From Neoaquamicrobium sediminum (GTDB lineage: Bacteria; Pseudomonadota; Alphaproteobacteria; Rhizobiales; Rhizobiaceae): a stretch of DNA of 64,000 nucleotides. Below are positions 27,673 through 36,886 of this stretch, piece by piece. The position numbers were made by a program, and so were the translations under genes. The notes beneath the pieces were generated by a model. That model searched no databases, had not been told where the DNA came from, and saw nothing but the letters and a program-made list of their open reading frames with translations. The DNA lies in the NCBI RefSeq assembly GCF_013240295.1, contig NZ_JABETK010000003.1, forward strand, positions 604,868-668,867, given 5' to 3'. Within the stretch, counting starts at the first letter, position 1; each line of letters starts with the position of its first letter.

Positions 27673-28229
27673 TCACTCACTCCGCCAGTGAGCACCAGCT
27701 GGATGGCAACCGAGCCTGCCTCTAGTCCCCCGGAGCATTCCGTCCGTCACCTCGCTACCCGTGTGTCGCGGGGTGATCAGATTGGTAAGGTCAAAACTCT
27801 GTTGGCGTGCTTCCGCGAGGTATTCATCCTTTATGGTCTCCGATATCTGCGGCTGCCGCGATAGGATCCAGAGATATTTTCGATCAGGCGTGCCGACAAA
27901 AGCAGTCCGGTAGCCCGGATCGATTTTGAGGACCCAATAGTCACCCTTTGTAAAGGGTATCCAGCGCACGTGTTCCGGCAAGAAAGTTACTTTGAGCCGC
28001 GACTTCGCGTCATCGACAGGTGCCCCTGACCGATTGCCTGAGAAGGCTGCCCGTCGTCGTCGAAGCACCTGTTATCGTCCCTCACGGTCCCATCGTCGTT
28101 CAGCGAATAAGTCGCGGTGATATTGGTTGCTGTCTCATCTTCCCATTTTAGCGGCAAGCGACAGATCTCGTACCATCGGCCCAGATAGCGATTTAGATCG
28201 AGCATGCTTATGGCAATCACGTCGGCCAT
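27673..28229 (-). pseudogene. blc: Bacterial lipocalin (Blc-like), one-base frameshift
   Basis: Starts MADVIAISMLDLNRYLGRWY after AAAGGAAC. The lipocalin GxW signature is NRYLGRWYEICRLP, followed by NITATYSLNDDGTVR. After DDDGQPSQAIGQ a base is lost near 28025; the other frame continues DDAKSRLKVTFLPEHVRWIP, then GDYWVLKIDPGYRTAFVGTP and YLWILSRQP, matching the Blc barrel. Bacterial lipocalins bind lipids and are usually outer-membrane lipoproteins; no lipobox is visible here, so a cytoplasmic or periplasmic form is likely. It stands alone. Confidence 0.82.
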
Positions 28230-28285
28230 GAGTTTGGTTCCTTTTGAGCAGGGCGCCCCCGGCTATGCTGTCGCAAGAGGTGAAT

Positions 28286-28402
28286 ATGTCTGACTTCTTC
28301 GATACAGCGCGTAAGGTCGCCGTTCCATTTTTGCTCACCCTAGTTGCCACGATCGCATTTGCCAGAGGCAGCGTGGTGCTATCCTTTCTGGCCAGCCTCT
28401 GA
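28286..28402 (+). CDS. Small single-helix membrane protein, 38 residues
   Basis: MSDFFDTARKVAVPFLLTLV begins at 28286 after AAGAGG at 28275-28280 and ends LSFLASL. A short amphipathic polar start and one helix of about 25 hydrophobic residues. It is divergent from the lipocalin gene. Unrecognised; supported by ribosome site and hydropathy. Confidence 0.5.
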   Translation: MSDFFDTARKVAVPFLLTLVATIAFARGSVVLSFLASL

Positions 28403-28503
28403 TCGCCACTATCAACAATCGGTTCTCGTCGCCCAGCCAGGGTTTCGCTCTCGAAGCGCGGCCGGCGGTAATGATCGCGTGAAGGCTGTCCTACTGCCTG
28501 GAC

Positions 28504-29262
28504 TCACAACCAGTAGCTGACGGTTGCGGCGATGCAGATTGCTGCGAGGAAGTTGGTTGCGAGCCGGTCGTAGCGGGTGGCGATGCGGCGGAGGTCCTTG
28601 AGACTGCAGAACATGCGCTCGATGGCGTTTCGGTCACGATAGGGATACGGCGAGAAGCAGTTCTTCCACTTGCTGTTGGTCTTTGGCCCGATGTTTGCAA
28701 AAGTACCGCGCTGCCTGACTTGACGACGTATGGCGTCGCTTCCGTAGCCCTTGTAGGCGTTCAGCAGCGAGGTCGGCGGCATCCGATCGATCAGCACCTC
28801 ACCTGCTGTGCATTCGCCAACGTTGCCTCCAGTCAAGAGAAAGGCGACGGGCCTGCAAATCCCACCTGTCAGAGCGTTGATCTTGGTGGTGCGCCCGCCG
28901 CGCGATCTTCCAATGGCCTGGTTGAGTTCCCCTTTTTCCGCCCCCCACACTACGATGGGCACGAACCGCCGCGAATCGATAAGCAGTTGCGCCGGTGGCC
29001 CGCCAGCATTGGCCAAGGCATCCAATACGCCGCTCCGAATGCCCTTGGGCGGCCCAACGCTGGAAGCGATTGTAGAGCGTCTTCCTCGGACCGTAGACCG
29101 CAGGTGCGTCGCCCTAGCGGCCTCCGCTCTTGATGACGTGGATGATGCCGCTGATCACCCGCCGGTCATCAGCACGGGGCTTGCCGGGGAGTTGGTCGGA
29201 AGATGAAGCCTCAGCTTCGCGAATAAGCGTCCGTTAGCCAGAAGTAGTCTCAATTCATCCAT
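28504..29262 (-). mobile_element. IS5-family transposase, decayed
   Basis: Read leftward from 29262 in three frames: MDELRLLLANGRLFAKLRLH, VISGIIHVIKSGGRWGDAPA, VYGPRKTLYNRFQRWAAQGI, then LDALANAGGPPAQLLIDSRR and GRSRGGRTTKINALTGGICR, KGYGSDAIRRQV, CFSPYPYRDRNAIERMFCSL, RIATRYDRLATNFLAA. This order is the IS427-type IS5 transposase with DDE residues in ID, KGYGSD and RNAIERMF. Two or more shifts and a codon for stop-like disruption before LNQAIGRS mark it as inactive. Terminal repeats could not be fixed. No interrupted host gene was recognised. Confidence 0.8.
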
Positions 29263-29363
29263 ATTCTCCACTCGGAGGCGGTGCACCACATCACCGAGCT
29301 TGAACGAACCCCTTTATGGGTCCGGACCCTACTCGGCCTTGGGAAGTAACGGGATCATGCGGA

Positions 29364-29554
29364 TCATGCGCGGGTGCCGAGATATCTGCCGACACCCCAT
29401 CCTGCAACCAATCCGGTCGCCATTATGGCCCACCGACCAGCTGTGCTGGCGTAGAAGGCGAAGTGGAACGCTACGATCGCGCGATGCTCATGCCGATGAA
29501 GCAGCCGACGATAGCATAGCGATCTGGTTTGGGCCGATCACGCCAAGCCGTCAT
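29364..29554 (-). pseudogene. Small two-helix membrane protein, one-base frameshift
   Basis: The ATG at 29554 overlaps the stop of the preceding small membrane gene (ATGA). It reads MTAWRDRPKPDRYAIVGCFI then GMSIA; the other frame continues AIVAFHFAFYASTAGRWAIM and VAGWGVGRYLGTRA to 29364. With one base restored near 29476 this is a 63-residue protein with two helices. The reconstruction is an inference from hydrophobic continuity and gene overlap. Confidence 0.4.
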
Positions 29555-29739
29555 GTCTTTCCGCCCTTCACGATCTGAACGATCGATCCAACGCAGGCCA
29601 CGACGGCCAGCAAGAAGAATAACCAGTTCATTGTACCGAGCGCCGGACTTGGGGCTTCCCCTGCCGGTCCAAATATTGAATAGCCGAGATAAAGCGCAAC
29701 GACGCCACTGATCGTCCCGATGACCTTTGGATTGTTCAT
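29551..29739 (-). CDS. Small two-helix membrane protein, 62 residues
   Basis: MNNPKVIGTISGVVALYLGY begins at 29739 after AAGGGGGCTGCC. Two hydrophobic segments: about residues 5-24, and NWLFFLLAVVACVGSIVQIV near 38-58, then a basic KGGKT end. No family named. The stop overlaps the start of another small membrane protein, suggesting a bicistronic unit. Confidence 0.6.
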   Translation of the reverse strand: MNNPKVIGTISGVVALYLGYSIFGPAGEAPSPALGTMNWLFFLLAVVACVGSIVQIVKGGKT

Positions 29740-29809
29740 CGATGGCAGCCCCCTTGACGTTAGGGAACTTCACCATGGAATCGCTCATCCGGCAAGCGCC
29801 CCGTGAACT

Positions 29810-30304
29810 TCACTGGCCGCTGAGAAATCCGCGGTTAACCCAGCCTTCCCATCCATCGGCGCGAACCTTTTGCCAGTTGCCCCTCGCGTAGGGCAGGAAG
29901 GCGATATCACACTGGTGACGGGAGAGCCTGGTCAGAATCCGCGACTGAGGTGAAGGCCAAGCGCGAAGGTTCAACGAATCGCCTGCCGCAACGCCAGTGA
30001 CGCAGTACATCGACGGCGACACCATGGCGATGTAGCGCCTGTGGACCCAGCCTAGCGAATGACCGTCTTCCACCGGACACCAGTTACCGCGACATTCGTC
30101 GGTTACCCGGATACCGCATTCACCGTAGCGCTTGCGAGCAGCTATTGGCGCATTGGCACTGGGACCTTCGCGCATGTTCAACCGGTCATCCGCGCGCACG
30201 TTGACAACACAGTGCTCTTCGCCGGGCACCACCTGTGCCGCGGCAACTCCAGAAAGGCCGGACATTGCCAAGACTGCAAAGGCGAATAGAGAATGCTTGT
30301 TCAT
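29810..30304 (-). CDS. Secreted protein with two bacterial SH3 domains
   Basis: A 164-residue protein starting MNKHSLFAFAVLAMSGLSGV, with a signal peptide ending AAAQ near residue 24. Two SH3b repeats follow: DRLNMREGPSANAPIAA to LGWVHRRYI, and DSLNLRAWPSPQSRILTRLS to GWVNRGFL, each with paired cysteines. SH3b domains bind cell-wall peptides. AGGAGATTTCG precedes the ATG at 30304. It sits downstream of the beta-lactamase genes on the same strand, so a cell-envelope stress role is plausible but unproven. Confidence 0.82.
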   Translation of the reverse strand: MNKHSLFAFAVLAMSGLSGVAAAQVVPGEEHCVVNVRADDRLNMREGPSANAPIAARKRYGECGIRVTDECRGNWCPVEDGHSLGWVHRRYIAMVSPSMYCVTGVAAGDSLNLRAWPSPQSRILTRLSRHQCDIAFLPYARGNWQKVRADGWEGWVNRGFLSGQ

Positions 30305-30477
30305 CGAAATCTCCTGCTTCGGCAACAGACTAAAACGGACAAGCTGAATGGCGGATGTACAAGGTGCGGGTCTGCCCGGAGCACCGACCAAAGGCGGCTT
30401 GACGCGACGACGAAGGCGGTCAAGGCGTGGCCGATTGGACGGCGGCTGTCAGGTCAAGCGTTGGGTCCGATGCCGAT

Positions 30478-31635
30478 CTACCTCGCTAGTTCCGCAAGGC
30501 CCTCCAACGATTGATGCATAGCCTCCAGGCGATCGGGCATGAAGATGTTCATGTTCGCCAGCATCACAACGCCCAGCTCTGCTTCCGGAACGAATGTGGC
30601 ATACGCCCCGAAGCCGTTGGTCGAACCGGTCTTGCTGTAGAGAACCGCAGTCGACGAATTTGCATCACGCTCCGCTGGTGTGGCGGGATTGCTTTCGAAC
30701 GCCATGGTGCGGGAATTGCCGGCGCGAAGCCGCTCCAATGGGAGTGGAAAGGGAAACTGCTCCCAACCGAGGCCCTGGATCATTCCGCCGACTTTGAAAT
30801 AGCCTTTGTGGGTTGCCTCGACGGCTTCACGCATGACGGGATCGAGCCGTTCTGGATGCAGATTGGCGTCGATAAAGGCGATCATATCGGCCGCGCTTGA
30901 TTTCACCCCGTACGCTTCTTCGTCGAAGGCGCCGGGGCTGACGCGGACTGCACGACCGTCTGCATCGTAACCCCAGGCATACGACGCCATGAAATTTTCA
31001 GGCACGTGCACAAAGGTGTGAGTTAAAGCCAGCCGCTTGAAGATCTCCAACTCAAGAAGATTGGCGAAGTCCCCACCTAACGCCTTGGCCGTCAGATGCC
31101 CGAAGAGTCCAATACTGGGGTTGGAATAGCGTCGAACGGCGCCCGGCTCGGCTTCCGGTTTCCAAGCAGCGATATACGAGATTGCGTTTCTGTCGTTGTC
31201 GACGCCTTGAGGGAACTGCAACGGCAGACCACCAGCCGTGTAGGTGGCCAGATTCAGTAGGGTCGCCTGGTCTACGGCCGATCCCGCGAGTTCGGCGAGG
31301 TACATCGAAGGTTTGTCCTCAAGCGAAAGCTTTCCCGTAGCCAAGGCATAGCCGCCAAGCGTCGCGGTGAAGGTTTTACTGACCGAGCCGATCTCGAATA
31401 TCGTGTGTTCTGTCACTGGTTCCCGTGTCTCCAGCGAAGCCACGCCGTAATTGATGAAGTAGTGCTTCCCACCGATGGTGACGGCCACCGCAAGGCCGGG
31501 CACTTGGTGTTTGCGGATCAGGGAGCCAAATGCTTCATCCACTATGGCTGCGACCTGCTCCCGATCGGCAGAATTGGCAAGGGCAGGATTTACCGCCAGA
31601 AAAATGGCGAAGAGCAGAAAGGTATTTGTGCGCAT
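30478..31635 (-). CDS. ampC: Class C (AmpC) serine beta-lactamase
   Basis: A 385-residue periplasmic enzyme with a signal peptide (MRTNTFLLFAIFLAVNPALA). Class C motifs are in order: SVSK near residue 86 (catalytic serine and lysine), YSNP near 170 (Tyr150 box) and KTGS near 335. It hydrolyses penicillins and cephalosporins; chromosomal AmpC enzymes favour cephalosporins. It lies 95 bases downstream of a class A beta-lactamase gene on the same strand, and a divergent AmpR gene follows further up. Together they suggest one inducible locus with two enzyme classes. The frame is clean. Confidence 0.94.
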   Translation of the reverse strand: MRTNTFLLFAIFLAVNPALANSADREQVAAIVDEAFGSLIRKHQVPGLAVAVTIGGKHYFINYGVASLETREPVTEHTIFEIGSVSKTFTATLGGYALATGKLSLEDKPSMYLAELAGSAVDQATLLNLATYTAGGLPLQFPQGVDNDRNAISYIAAWKPEAEPGAVRRYSNPSIGLFGHLTAKALGGDFANLLELEIFKRLALTHTFVHVPENFMASYAWGYDADGRAVRVSPGAFDEEAYGVKSSAADMIAFIDANLHPERLDPVMREAVEATHKGYFKVGGMIQGLGWEQFPFPLPLERLRAGNSRTMAFESNPATPAERDANSSTAVLYSKTGSTNGFGAYATFVPEAELGVVMLANMNIFMPDRLEAMHQSLEGLAELAR

Positions 31636-31730
31636 ACGTAATATAACCTCAGTTAAATCGATCTCTGAAAGGATATTTTTGTTCCGCTGCCGACTTGGCT
31701 TCGCGAATACTGCATTCGGGTCGGCGTCTG

Positions 31731-32617
31731 CTAGCGGTGGCTGATTACTTGGACGATGGCTTCGCCGATTTCTTTGACCGCCTGGTTTCTCGCAGCCCAG
31801 TCCGCTTGTGTGTCTGAAACGTAGATAGCGATGAGGTGTGGTTCGTCATCTGGCGGTGTCACCATGGCGACAAGGTTGCGGGTGTGCTGCTGCCCGCCGC
31901 CGGACTTGTCGGCGACGTGCCAGTTATCAGGCGTACTCGCTCGAAGAAGAGCGCCGGTGACACCGCCTCGGCTCATCCAGTCCAGCAGCAGGGCTCGGTG
32001 CCTGGACGACAACGCATCACCTAACAACATGGACTCCCACGTCGTGAGAATAGCAGCGGGTGTCGTTGTGTCCCGCGGGTCGCCCGGAACAAAGAGGTTG
32101 AGATCGGGCTCGATCCTGTCGAGCCGGGTGACTGCGTCTCCAATGCTGCGGGCGAAGGCGGTTACTTCCTGCGTTCCCCGAGACGCTCAATCAGGATGTT
32201 GGCTGCGGTGTTGTCGCTGATGTCAAGCGTGGCAAGGCAGAGATCGCTGACAGACATTGTTTTGCCGGCAGCCTTCTCAGTGACTGGTGAATAGGCGACG
32301 AGTTCGTCACGTCTAATCTCCAGCTGCTCATCCAGGCTCATTAGGCCCCGCTCCACGCGGTCGAGGACGGCGCCACACAGGACGGATTTGAAGGTACTGG
32401 CCATGAGAAAGCGCTCGTCCTGCCGATGGCCCCACTCCCACTGGCTTGCAGTGTCTCGCACAAGCACACCGATCCGCGCATCGAGCTTTGTCTCGATCTC
32501 GCGGACTGTTTTTAAGAGTTGCGCTTCTGCGGGTTGAGCTGTGGCGTTTCCGTGCAGGCTCAGCCCGACGACAACAGCGGTCATCAGGGAGCCAATTCTG
32601 CTTGCCAATAGATTCAT
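31731..32617 (-). pseudogene. Class A beta-lactamase, one-base frameshift
   Basis: A class A enzyme of about 295 codons starting MNLLASRIGSLMTAVVVGLS with signal peptide to ATAQ. Motifs: STFK (catalytic Ser70), SDNTAAN (Ser130 loop), RIEPDLN (Glu166 omega loop) and DKSGGG (KSG, position 234). The break is at about 32170-32175 in a run of four G, after IERLG: one more G gives GTQEVTAFARSIGDAVTRLD, the expected sequence, so a sequencing error is likely. The divergent AmpR and 174-base promoter gap resemble the inducible class A genes of Citrobacter or Stenotrophomonas L2. If intact, it would hydrolyse penicillins and some cephalosporins. Confidence 0.87.
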
Positions 32618-32705
32618 TTGCTTTGCTCCGATTTTGGGGAGGGCGCACCTGCACAGGCGGCGATGGGGGCGCGATTGGCGGGCCGACCTGCAGCTGCTCA
32701 TCAAC

Positions 32706-32722
32706 TCAGATCATGCATCTGA
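32706..32722. promoter_or_regulatory. LysR/AmpR-type dyad in the bla-ampR promoter
   Basis: TCAGAT-CATGC-ATCTGA is a 6+6 inverted repeat between the divergent start codons at 32617 and 32791, of the T-N11-A type. AmpR binds such sites in other bacteria. A second related half site (CAACTCAGATC) adjoins. Binding inferred. Confidence 0.5.
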
Positions 32723-32790
32723 ATTAACCGGAGGCAAATTCCGGTGTAAGACGACAAATAGTTGAGTTGTGTATGAGCTGAGGTACTGCC

Positions 32791-33678
32791 GTGGATCGAC
32801 CTGACCTGCCCCTCAATGCCCTTCGCACTTTCGAGGTCGCCGTGCGGCAGGGAAGCTTCACCCGCGCCGCAATTGAACTGCGCGTCACGCAAGCTGCGGT
32901 GAGCCATCAAATTGCTCGTCTTGAGGAACTGCTCGGTGCGAAGCTCCTGTTGCGCACGCCCAGCGGCCTGGTGCCAACGGACGAGGGCGTGGCGCTCTAC
33001 CCCGTTCTGGAGCACGGCCTGGACGCGATTTCCCGCGTGCTGGATCGGGTCACCGGCAAGCAGCGGATCGAAGTTCTGAAGGTGGGCGTGGTGACCACGT
33101 TTGCGCTTGGATGGCTGATACCGCGTCTTCCGCAATTTCAGAAAACCCATCCAGAGATCGAGATGCGCATTTCAACCAACAACAACCGCGTGGAGATCAC
33201 GCGTGAGGGATTGGACATGGCAATTCGTTTCGGCGACGGGAACTGGGCCAAGGTGGAAGCCTGGCCATTGATTGATGCGCCGATGTCGGTGCTTTGTGCT
33301 CCGGAGATTGCAGCAGGACTTCGCCACCCCGGTGATCTTGCGCATCACACGTTACTCAGGAGCTATCGAAGCGATGAGTGGTCTCGCTGGTTCGCTGAAA
33401 TGGGTGTTCCTTGCCCGCCTGTTACAGGGCCAGTCCTGGACTCATCCCTAGCGATCGCCGAGCTTGCATCTCAGGGATTGGGCATCGCGCTGCTACCGCT
33501 TCCAATGTTCGCTCGCCAGATTGAGACCGGCAAACTGGCGCAACCGTTCGGCACGACCGTTTCTGCAGGACGCTACTATCTGACATGCCCCTCCGACCGG
33601 GTGCAGAATTCGGCGATGATCGCATTCTCGAACTGGATACGGTCCGAGAGTGCTGTTTGGGTTGAAACGAGGGATTAG
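32791..33678 (+). CDS. ampR: AmpR-like LysR regulator of the beta-lactamase genes
   Basis: A 295-residue LysR protein with GTG start (MDRPDLPLNALRTFEVAVRQ). The HTH lies at about residues 20-60 (AAIELRVTQAAVSHQIARLE), and the effector domain contains DMAIRFGDGNW and GLGIALLPLPMF. The start motif R-x-x-L-P-L-N-A-L-R-x-F-E is shared by AmpR. In other bacteria AmpR senses peptidoglycan fragments and activates the divergent bla gene. Layout and 173-base gap support the same role here for the class A gene and perhaps ampC behind it. Confidence 0.88.
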   Translation: MDRPDLPLNALRTFEVAVRQGSFTRAAIELRVTQAAVSHQIARLEELLGAKLLLRTPSGLVPTDEGVALYPVLEHGLDAISRVLDRVTGKQRIEVLKVGVVTTFALGWLIPRLPQFQKTHPEIEMRISTNNNRVEITREGLDMAIRFGDGNWAKVEAWPLIDAPMSVLCAPEIAAGLRHPGDLAHHTLLRSYRSDEWSRWFAEMGVPCPPVTGPVLDSSLAIAELASQGLGIALLPLPMFARQIETGKLAQPFGTTVSAGRYYLTCPSDRVQNSAMIAFSNWIRSESAVWVETRD

Positions 33679-34069
33679 GAGCTTGGGAGCGTCAAGCGTA
33701 TGGTCTTTCCAACGCTCGCTTGCCATGTTCTCGCGTTTGCAATCGGCCGAGGCGCAGAGTGTTGGTTATGAGCCGATGAAATCACGGCTATGGAGAATAT
33801 GCTCCGATACACCGGGACTGTGACCGGTGGACGTTGAACGGCAGCTCCAAACGTGAGTCCGCGGGAATTATCTCCGGCGAGGCGTTGCCGTCTGCATCTT
33901 GCCGTTTGATTTGGAACGGGCTCCCAAATAGGCTTCGTGGGGTGGGCAAGCCGCATCCGGACTCGCGGGGAGGGCATAGCCCGCTAGCTTTGAGATTTTG
34001 AGACCTCTCCAGCCTCCTCTCGTTCTTGCTGGCGCCGCCATTCTTCGCCTTGGCTCGAACTCTCTGCGT
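33679..34069. other. Intergenic, nothing recognised
   Basis: About 390 bases between ampR and vapC. A few low-quality frames only. Confidence 0.45.
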
Positions 34070-34483
34070 CTATTGCGAAAGCGCGGACTGAACGTCGGTC
34101 AGCGCAAAATCGTCGCCAACGTAGAGAAGAGGAGCGGAATGCCGTTTTGCGAGGGCATAGGCGAAGCAATCGCCAAAGTTCAGGCCGCCACGCGTGCCGA
34201 ATCCCTTGCCGTAATCTAGGCGCGCCTTCATGGCGGCACGGGCAAGGCTATCGTCTACGGGCGCAATCGATATGCGGAAATCGGACAGGAACTCGTCGAG
34301 ATCGGTAATAGCCTCGTGCCGGTCACCGTCCCTGATCCTGCCGGCCATAACGGTACCGGCCTCAACGTAGTTCACCGCCGAAATGAGACGCGCGGCATCC
34401 AGCTGAAGAGCGGCCATGCAATCAAACGCTTCCGTCTCCTCGAACAGAATCGCAATGATCGCGGACGCATCCACGATCATCAT
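34070..34483 (-). CDS. vapC: VapC-type PIN-domain toxin
   Basis: A 137-residue PIN ribonuclease starting MMIVDASAIIAILFEE. Catalytic acids: D in VDASA near residue 5, E near 42 (YVEAGTV), D in NFGDCFAYALA near 108 and a D in GDDF near 128. VapC enzymes cleave tRNA or rRNA and are blocked by VapB. The start overlaps the vapB stop (ATGATG at 34478-34483), the standard antitoxin-first layout. Intact. Confidence 0.92.
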   Translation of the reverse strand: MMIVDASAIIAILFEETEAFDCMAALQLDAARLISAVNYVEAGTVMAGRIRDGDRHEAITDLDEFLSDFRISIAPVDDSLARAAMKARLDYGKGFGTRGGLNFGDCFAYALAKRHSAPLLYVGDDFALTDVQSALSQ

Positions 34484-34752
34484 CGGGAGATGCCAAGCTC
34501 TTCGGGGGTGTCGCCAACAGCTTCATCCCATTCCTGCTTGGTGACCGGGCGGCGATCGTAGCGGCCAGCGCGCTCGCGCACGAAGGCTTTCATGCGCGCA
34601 ACGTAGTCGGCCTGAGCTTCCCGTTCGGCGCGCAACCGTTCCAGGCGCTCGCGCATGGCCTGGGTGATGGCGTCCGTCATGGTTTCGCCAGTCAGGCGGG
34701 ACAATTCTCGCGCCAGCCGATCCGCTTCCTCTGTCTTGATGCTCAAGGCCAT
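34480..34752 (-). CDS. vapB: VapB-type antitoxin
   Basis: A 90-residue protein starting MALSIKTEEADRLARELSRL, a PSK/Rv0623-like antitoxin with an N-terminal ribbon-helix-helix (SIKTEEADRLARELSRLTGE, then TITDAITQAMRERLERLRAE-like segment) and a C-terminal toxin-binding tail. It probably represses its own promoter with VapC. The start at 34752 (MALSI) is chosen over 34761 by family alignment. Overlaps vapC. Confidence 0.9.
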   Translation of the reverse strand: MALSIKTEEADRLARELSRLTGETMTDAITQAMRERLERLRAEREAQADYVARMKAFVRERAGRYDRRPVTKQEWDEAVGDTPEELGISR

Positions 34753-35026
34753 GGCAACCAACTTTCTAGATACACGATCTAGATGGCATTTCTGTGTCTA
34801 TCTTTCAATCAAAACGACCGAACATTCTCGCTGCTATGGATCGGCACCGTCAGGATCACGAATGTCTTCCAGGGTGGTCGCGATTATGAAGCCTTGTACC
34901 CGGACCACGACGGAGAGAAATAGGACCAATCGACTGCGGGGCGTACCTAAGCGATTGAGGAGCGCCGCTTGTAGCGAGTATCTCATGGTAGCGCAGTTCG
35001 ATAACAGGCCGCCCCGGAGCTCGTTC

Positions 35027-35674
35027 TCACACGCTCGAACCGGCAACCGAAGTGAGCACGGCGCAGTAGTGACACGCAGCGCCTGCGAGCACGAAGCCGT
35101 GCCAGATGGCGTTCTGAAATCTGAGACGATGCCAAAGGTGAAAAATGACGCCGGTCGAATAGACCGCGCCGCCGAGAATAAGCAACCATATGATCGTCGG
35201 GGAAAAGCTGCTCAGCATGATGTCGAACATGAAAACGCCGCTCCATCCCAGGCCGAGGTAAAGAAGGAGGGCGATCCGATCAAAGCGACCAGGGAACGCG
35301 ATCTTCAAAAGCATGCCCAGGGCCGCCACGCTCCACATCCATACGAGCAACCATGCTCCTCGAGCTCCCAGTTGCAGAGCGAAAGGCGTGTAGGTGCCTG
35401 CAATCAGAAGATAGATCGCCGCATGATCGAATTTGCGCATTTGCCATTTGCGCGGTCCGATAGGCCACATGTTGTAGATCGCTGACATGGAAAGCGTCGT
35501 TACCAGCGTCACAGCATAGACTGAGGCGGCGATGGCGCTACTGACGTTGGCGACCCAGAAGGCGGCGAAGACCATCGCGACCGCACCACCCAAGCTGAGG
35601 ATCACTCCGACAACGTGGATCGTGCCATCTGCGACGAGCTCTGTACGATCATAATTCCAGGGAAAGTTGTTCAT
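35027..35674 (-). CDS. Hemolysin III / TrhA-family membrane protein
   Basis: A 215-residue membrane protein starting MNNFPWNYDRTELVADGTIH, with seven helices. Family marks: DGTIHVVGVILSLGG (conserved His), SAIYNMWPIGPRKWQMRKFD followed by HAAIYLLIAGTYTPFAL (conserved D-H-A-I/Y), and VGLGW-like YLGLGWSG. The related PAQR/TrhA family regulates membrane fluidity; haemolysis is not established here. Start at 35674 by family alignment. It stands alone upstream of the IS3 element. Confidence 0.87.
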   Translation of the reverse strand: MNNFPWNYDRTELVADGTIHVVGVILSLGGAVAMVFAAFWVANVSSAIAASVYAVTLVTTLSMSAIYNMWPIGPRKWQMRKFDHAAIYLLIAGTYTPFALQLGARGAWLLVWMWSVAALGMLLKIAFPGRFDRIALLLYLGLGWSGVFMFDIMLSSFSPTIIWLLILGGAVYSTGVIFHLWHRLRFQNAIWHGFVLAGAACHYCAVLTSVAGSSV

Positions 35675-35883
35675 CGGTTCCGTTGAGTTGGAAGCCGACG
35701 CGATGACATGGGAATGTGGCGGTTCAAAGCCTTGCGTCGATGCTGGCACCAACAATCGGGCTGCCTAGCTACGAGTGCGCCTGCTCACGGTCTTCCAAAG
35801 CCCGACAATTGTCCGTCGTCAGGGATTTTGGGACAACTAGCGGCGTGAGCTAACGGAGGCTCTGGTCCATCAGGGTTGTCATT

Positions 35884-36864
35884 TTACGCTGCCGCTTTTC
35901 GATGAAGCAAGCGGCGCTGTGTGATGGTTTCGCGTTTGATCCTTTCCCTTTCCAGCATGATGATGTCGCCGCGCCCGAAGTAGACGTCGGCAGGTGTGAG
36001 ATTGCCGATGCTCTCGTGGTATCGGCGGTGGTTGTAATGATCGACGAAGGCCGCGACCTGCCGCTCGAGATCGCCCGGCAGGAAGTAGTTTTCGAGCAGG
36101 ATCCGGTTCTTGAGCGTCTGGTGCCAGCGCTCGATTTTGCCCTGGGTCTGCGGGTGCAGTGGCGCTCCGCGGACATGGCTCATGCCGTTGGCGTCGATCC
36201 ACTCGGCGAGTTCGGCGGCGATGTAGGACGGGCCGTTATCACTCAACAGCTTCGGCTTGTGCAGCACCCTGGCGCTGTCACAGCCTGATGCCGTGAGGGC
36301 CATTGTCAGCGTGTCGGTGACGTCCCCGGCCTTCATCGTGGTGCACAGCTTCCAGGCGATGATGTAGCGCGAGAAGTCGTCGAGCACCGTCGACAGATAG
36401 AACCACCCCCAGCCGATGACCTTCAAATATGTGAAATCGGTCTGCCAGAGTTGGTTGGGCGCTGTGGTCTTGTCGTGGAACTCGTCGGCTGCCTTGATGA
36501 CGATGAAGGCCGGGCTGGTGATCAGGTCATAGACCTTGAGCAGGCGATAGACCGAGGATTCCGAGACGAAGTAGCCCTTCGTGTCGGTGAAGGTGACCGC
36601 CAGTTCCCGAGGCGACAACTCCGGCACGTTCAGCGCCAGTTCGATGATCTGGTCGCGCACCTGATCGGGGATGCGGTTCCAAACCCGGCTCGGGCGAGGT
36701 CTGCGATCTTCCAGCGCGTCGACGCCGCCGGCAAGGAAGCGGTCATACCAGCGATTGAAGGTCGAGCGTGGAATGCCGAGTTTTTGCAGCGTGCGCCGCG
36801 CCGACAAGTGAGAGCTCTCGACCAGGCGGATGATCTCGAGCTTTTCGGATGCGGGGTATCTCAT
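35884..36864 (-). CDS. IS3-family transposase OrfB (DDE integrase)
   Basis: A 326-residue frame from ATG at 36864 (MRYPASEKLEIIRLVESSHL). It holds an HTH (residues 10-60) and the rve integrase core with D in QLWQTDFTYLK, D in KLLSDNGPSYIAAE and E in TQGKIERWHQTLKNRI, the DDE triad. In life it is made as a fusion with OrfA by -1 frameshifting: the frame is open upstream to the A6G site. Intact. Confidence 0.93.
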   Translation of the reverse strand: MRYPASEKLEIIRLVESSHLSARRTLQKLGIPRSTFNRWYDRFLAGGVDALEDRRPRPSRVWNRIPDQVRDQIIELALNVPELSPRELAVTFTDTKGYFVSESSVYRLLKVYDLITSPAFIVIKAADEFHDKTTAPNQLWQTDFTYLKVIGWGWFYLSTVLDDFSRYIIAWKLCTTMKAGDVTDTLTMALTASGCDSARVLHKPKLLSDNGPSYIAAELAEWIDANGMSHVRGAPLHPQTQGKIERWHQTLKNRILLENYFLPGDLERQVAAFVDHYNHRRYHESIGNLTPADVYFGRGDIIMLERERIKRETITQRRLLHRKAAA

Positions 36865-36886
36865 TCGTCGTCGCCCCCATCCGCGA

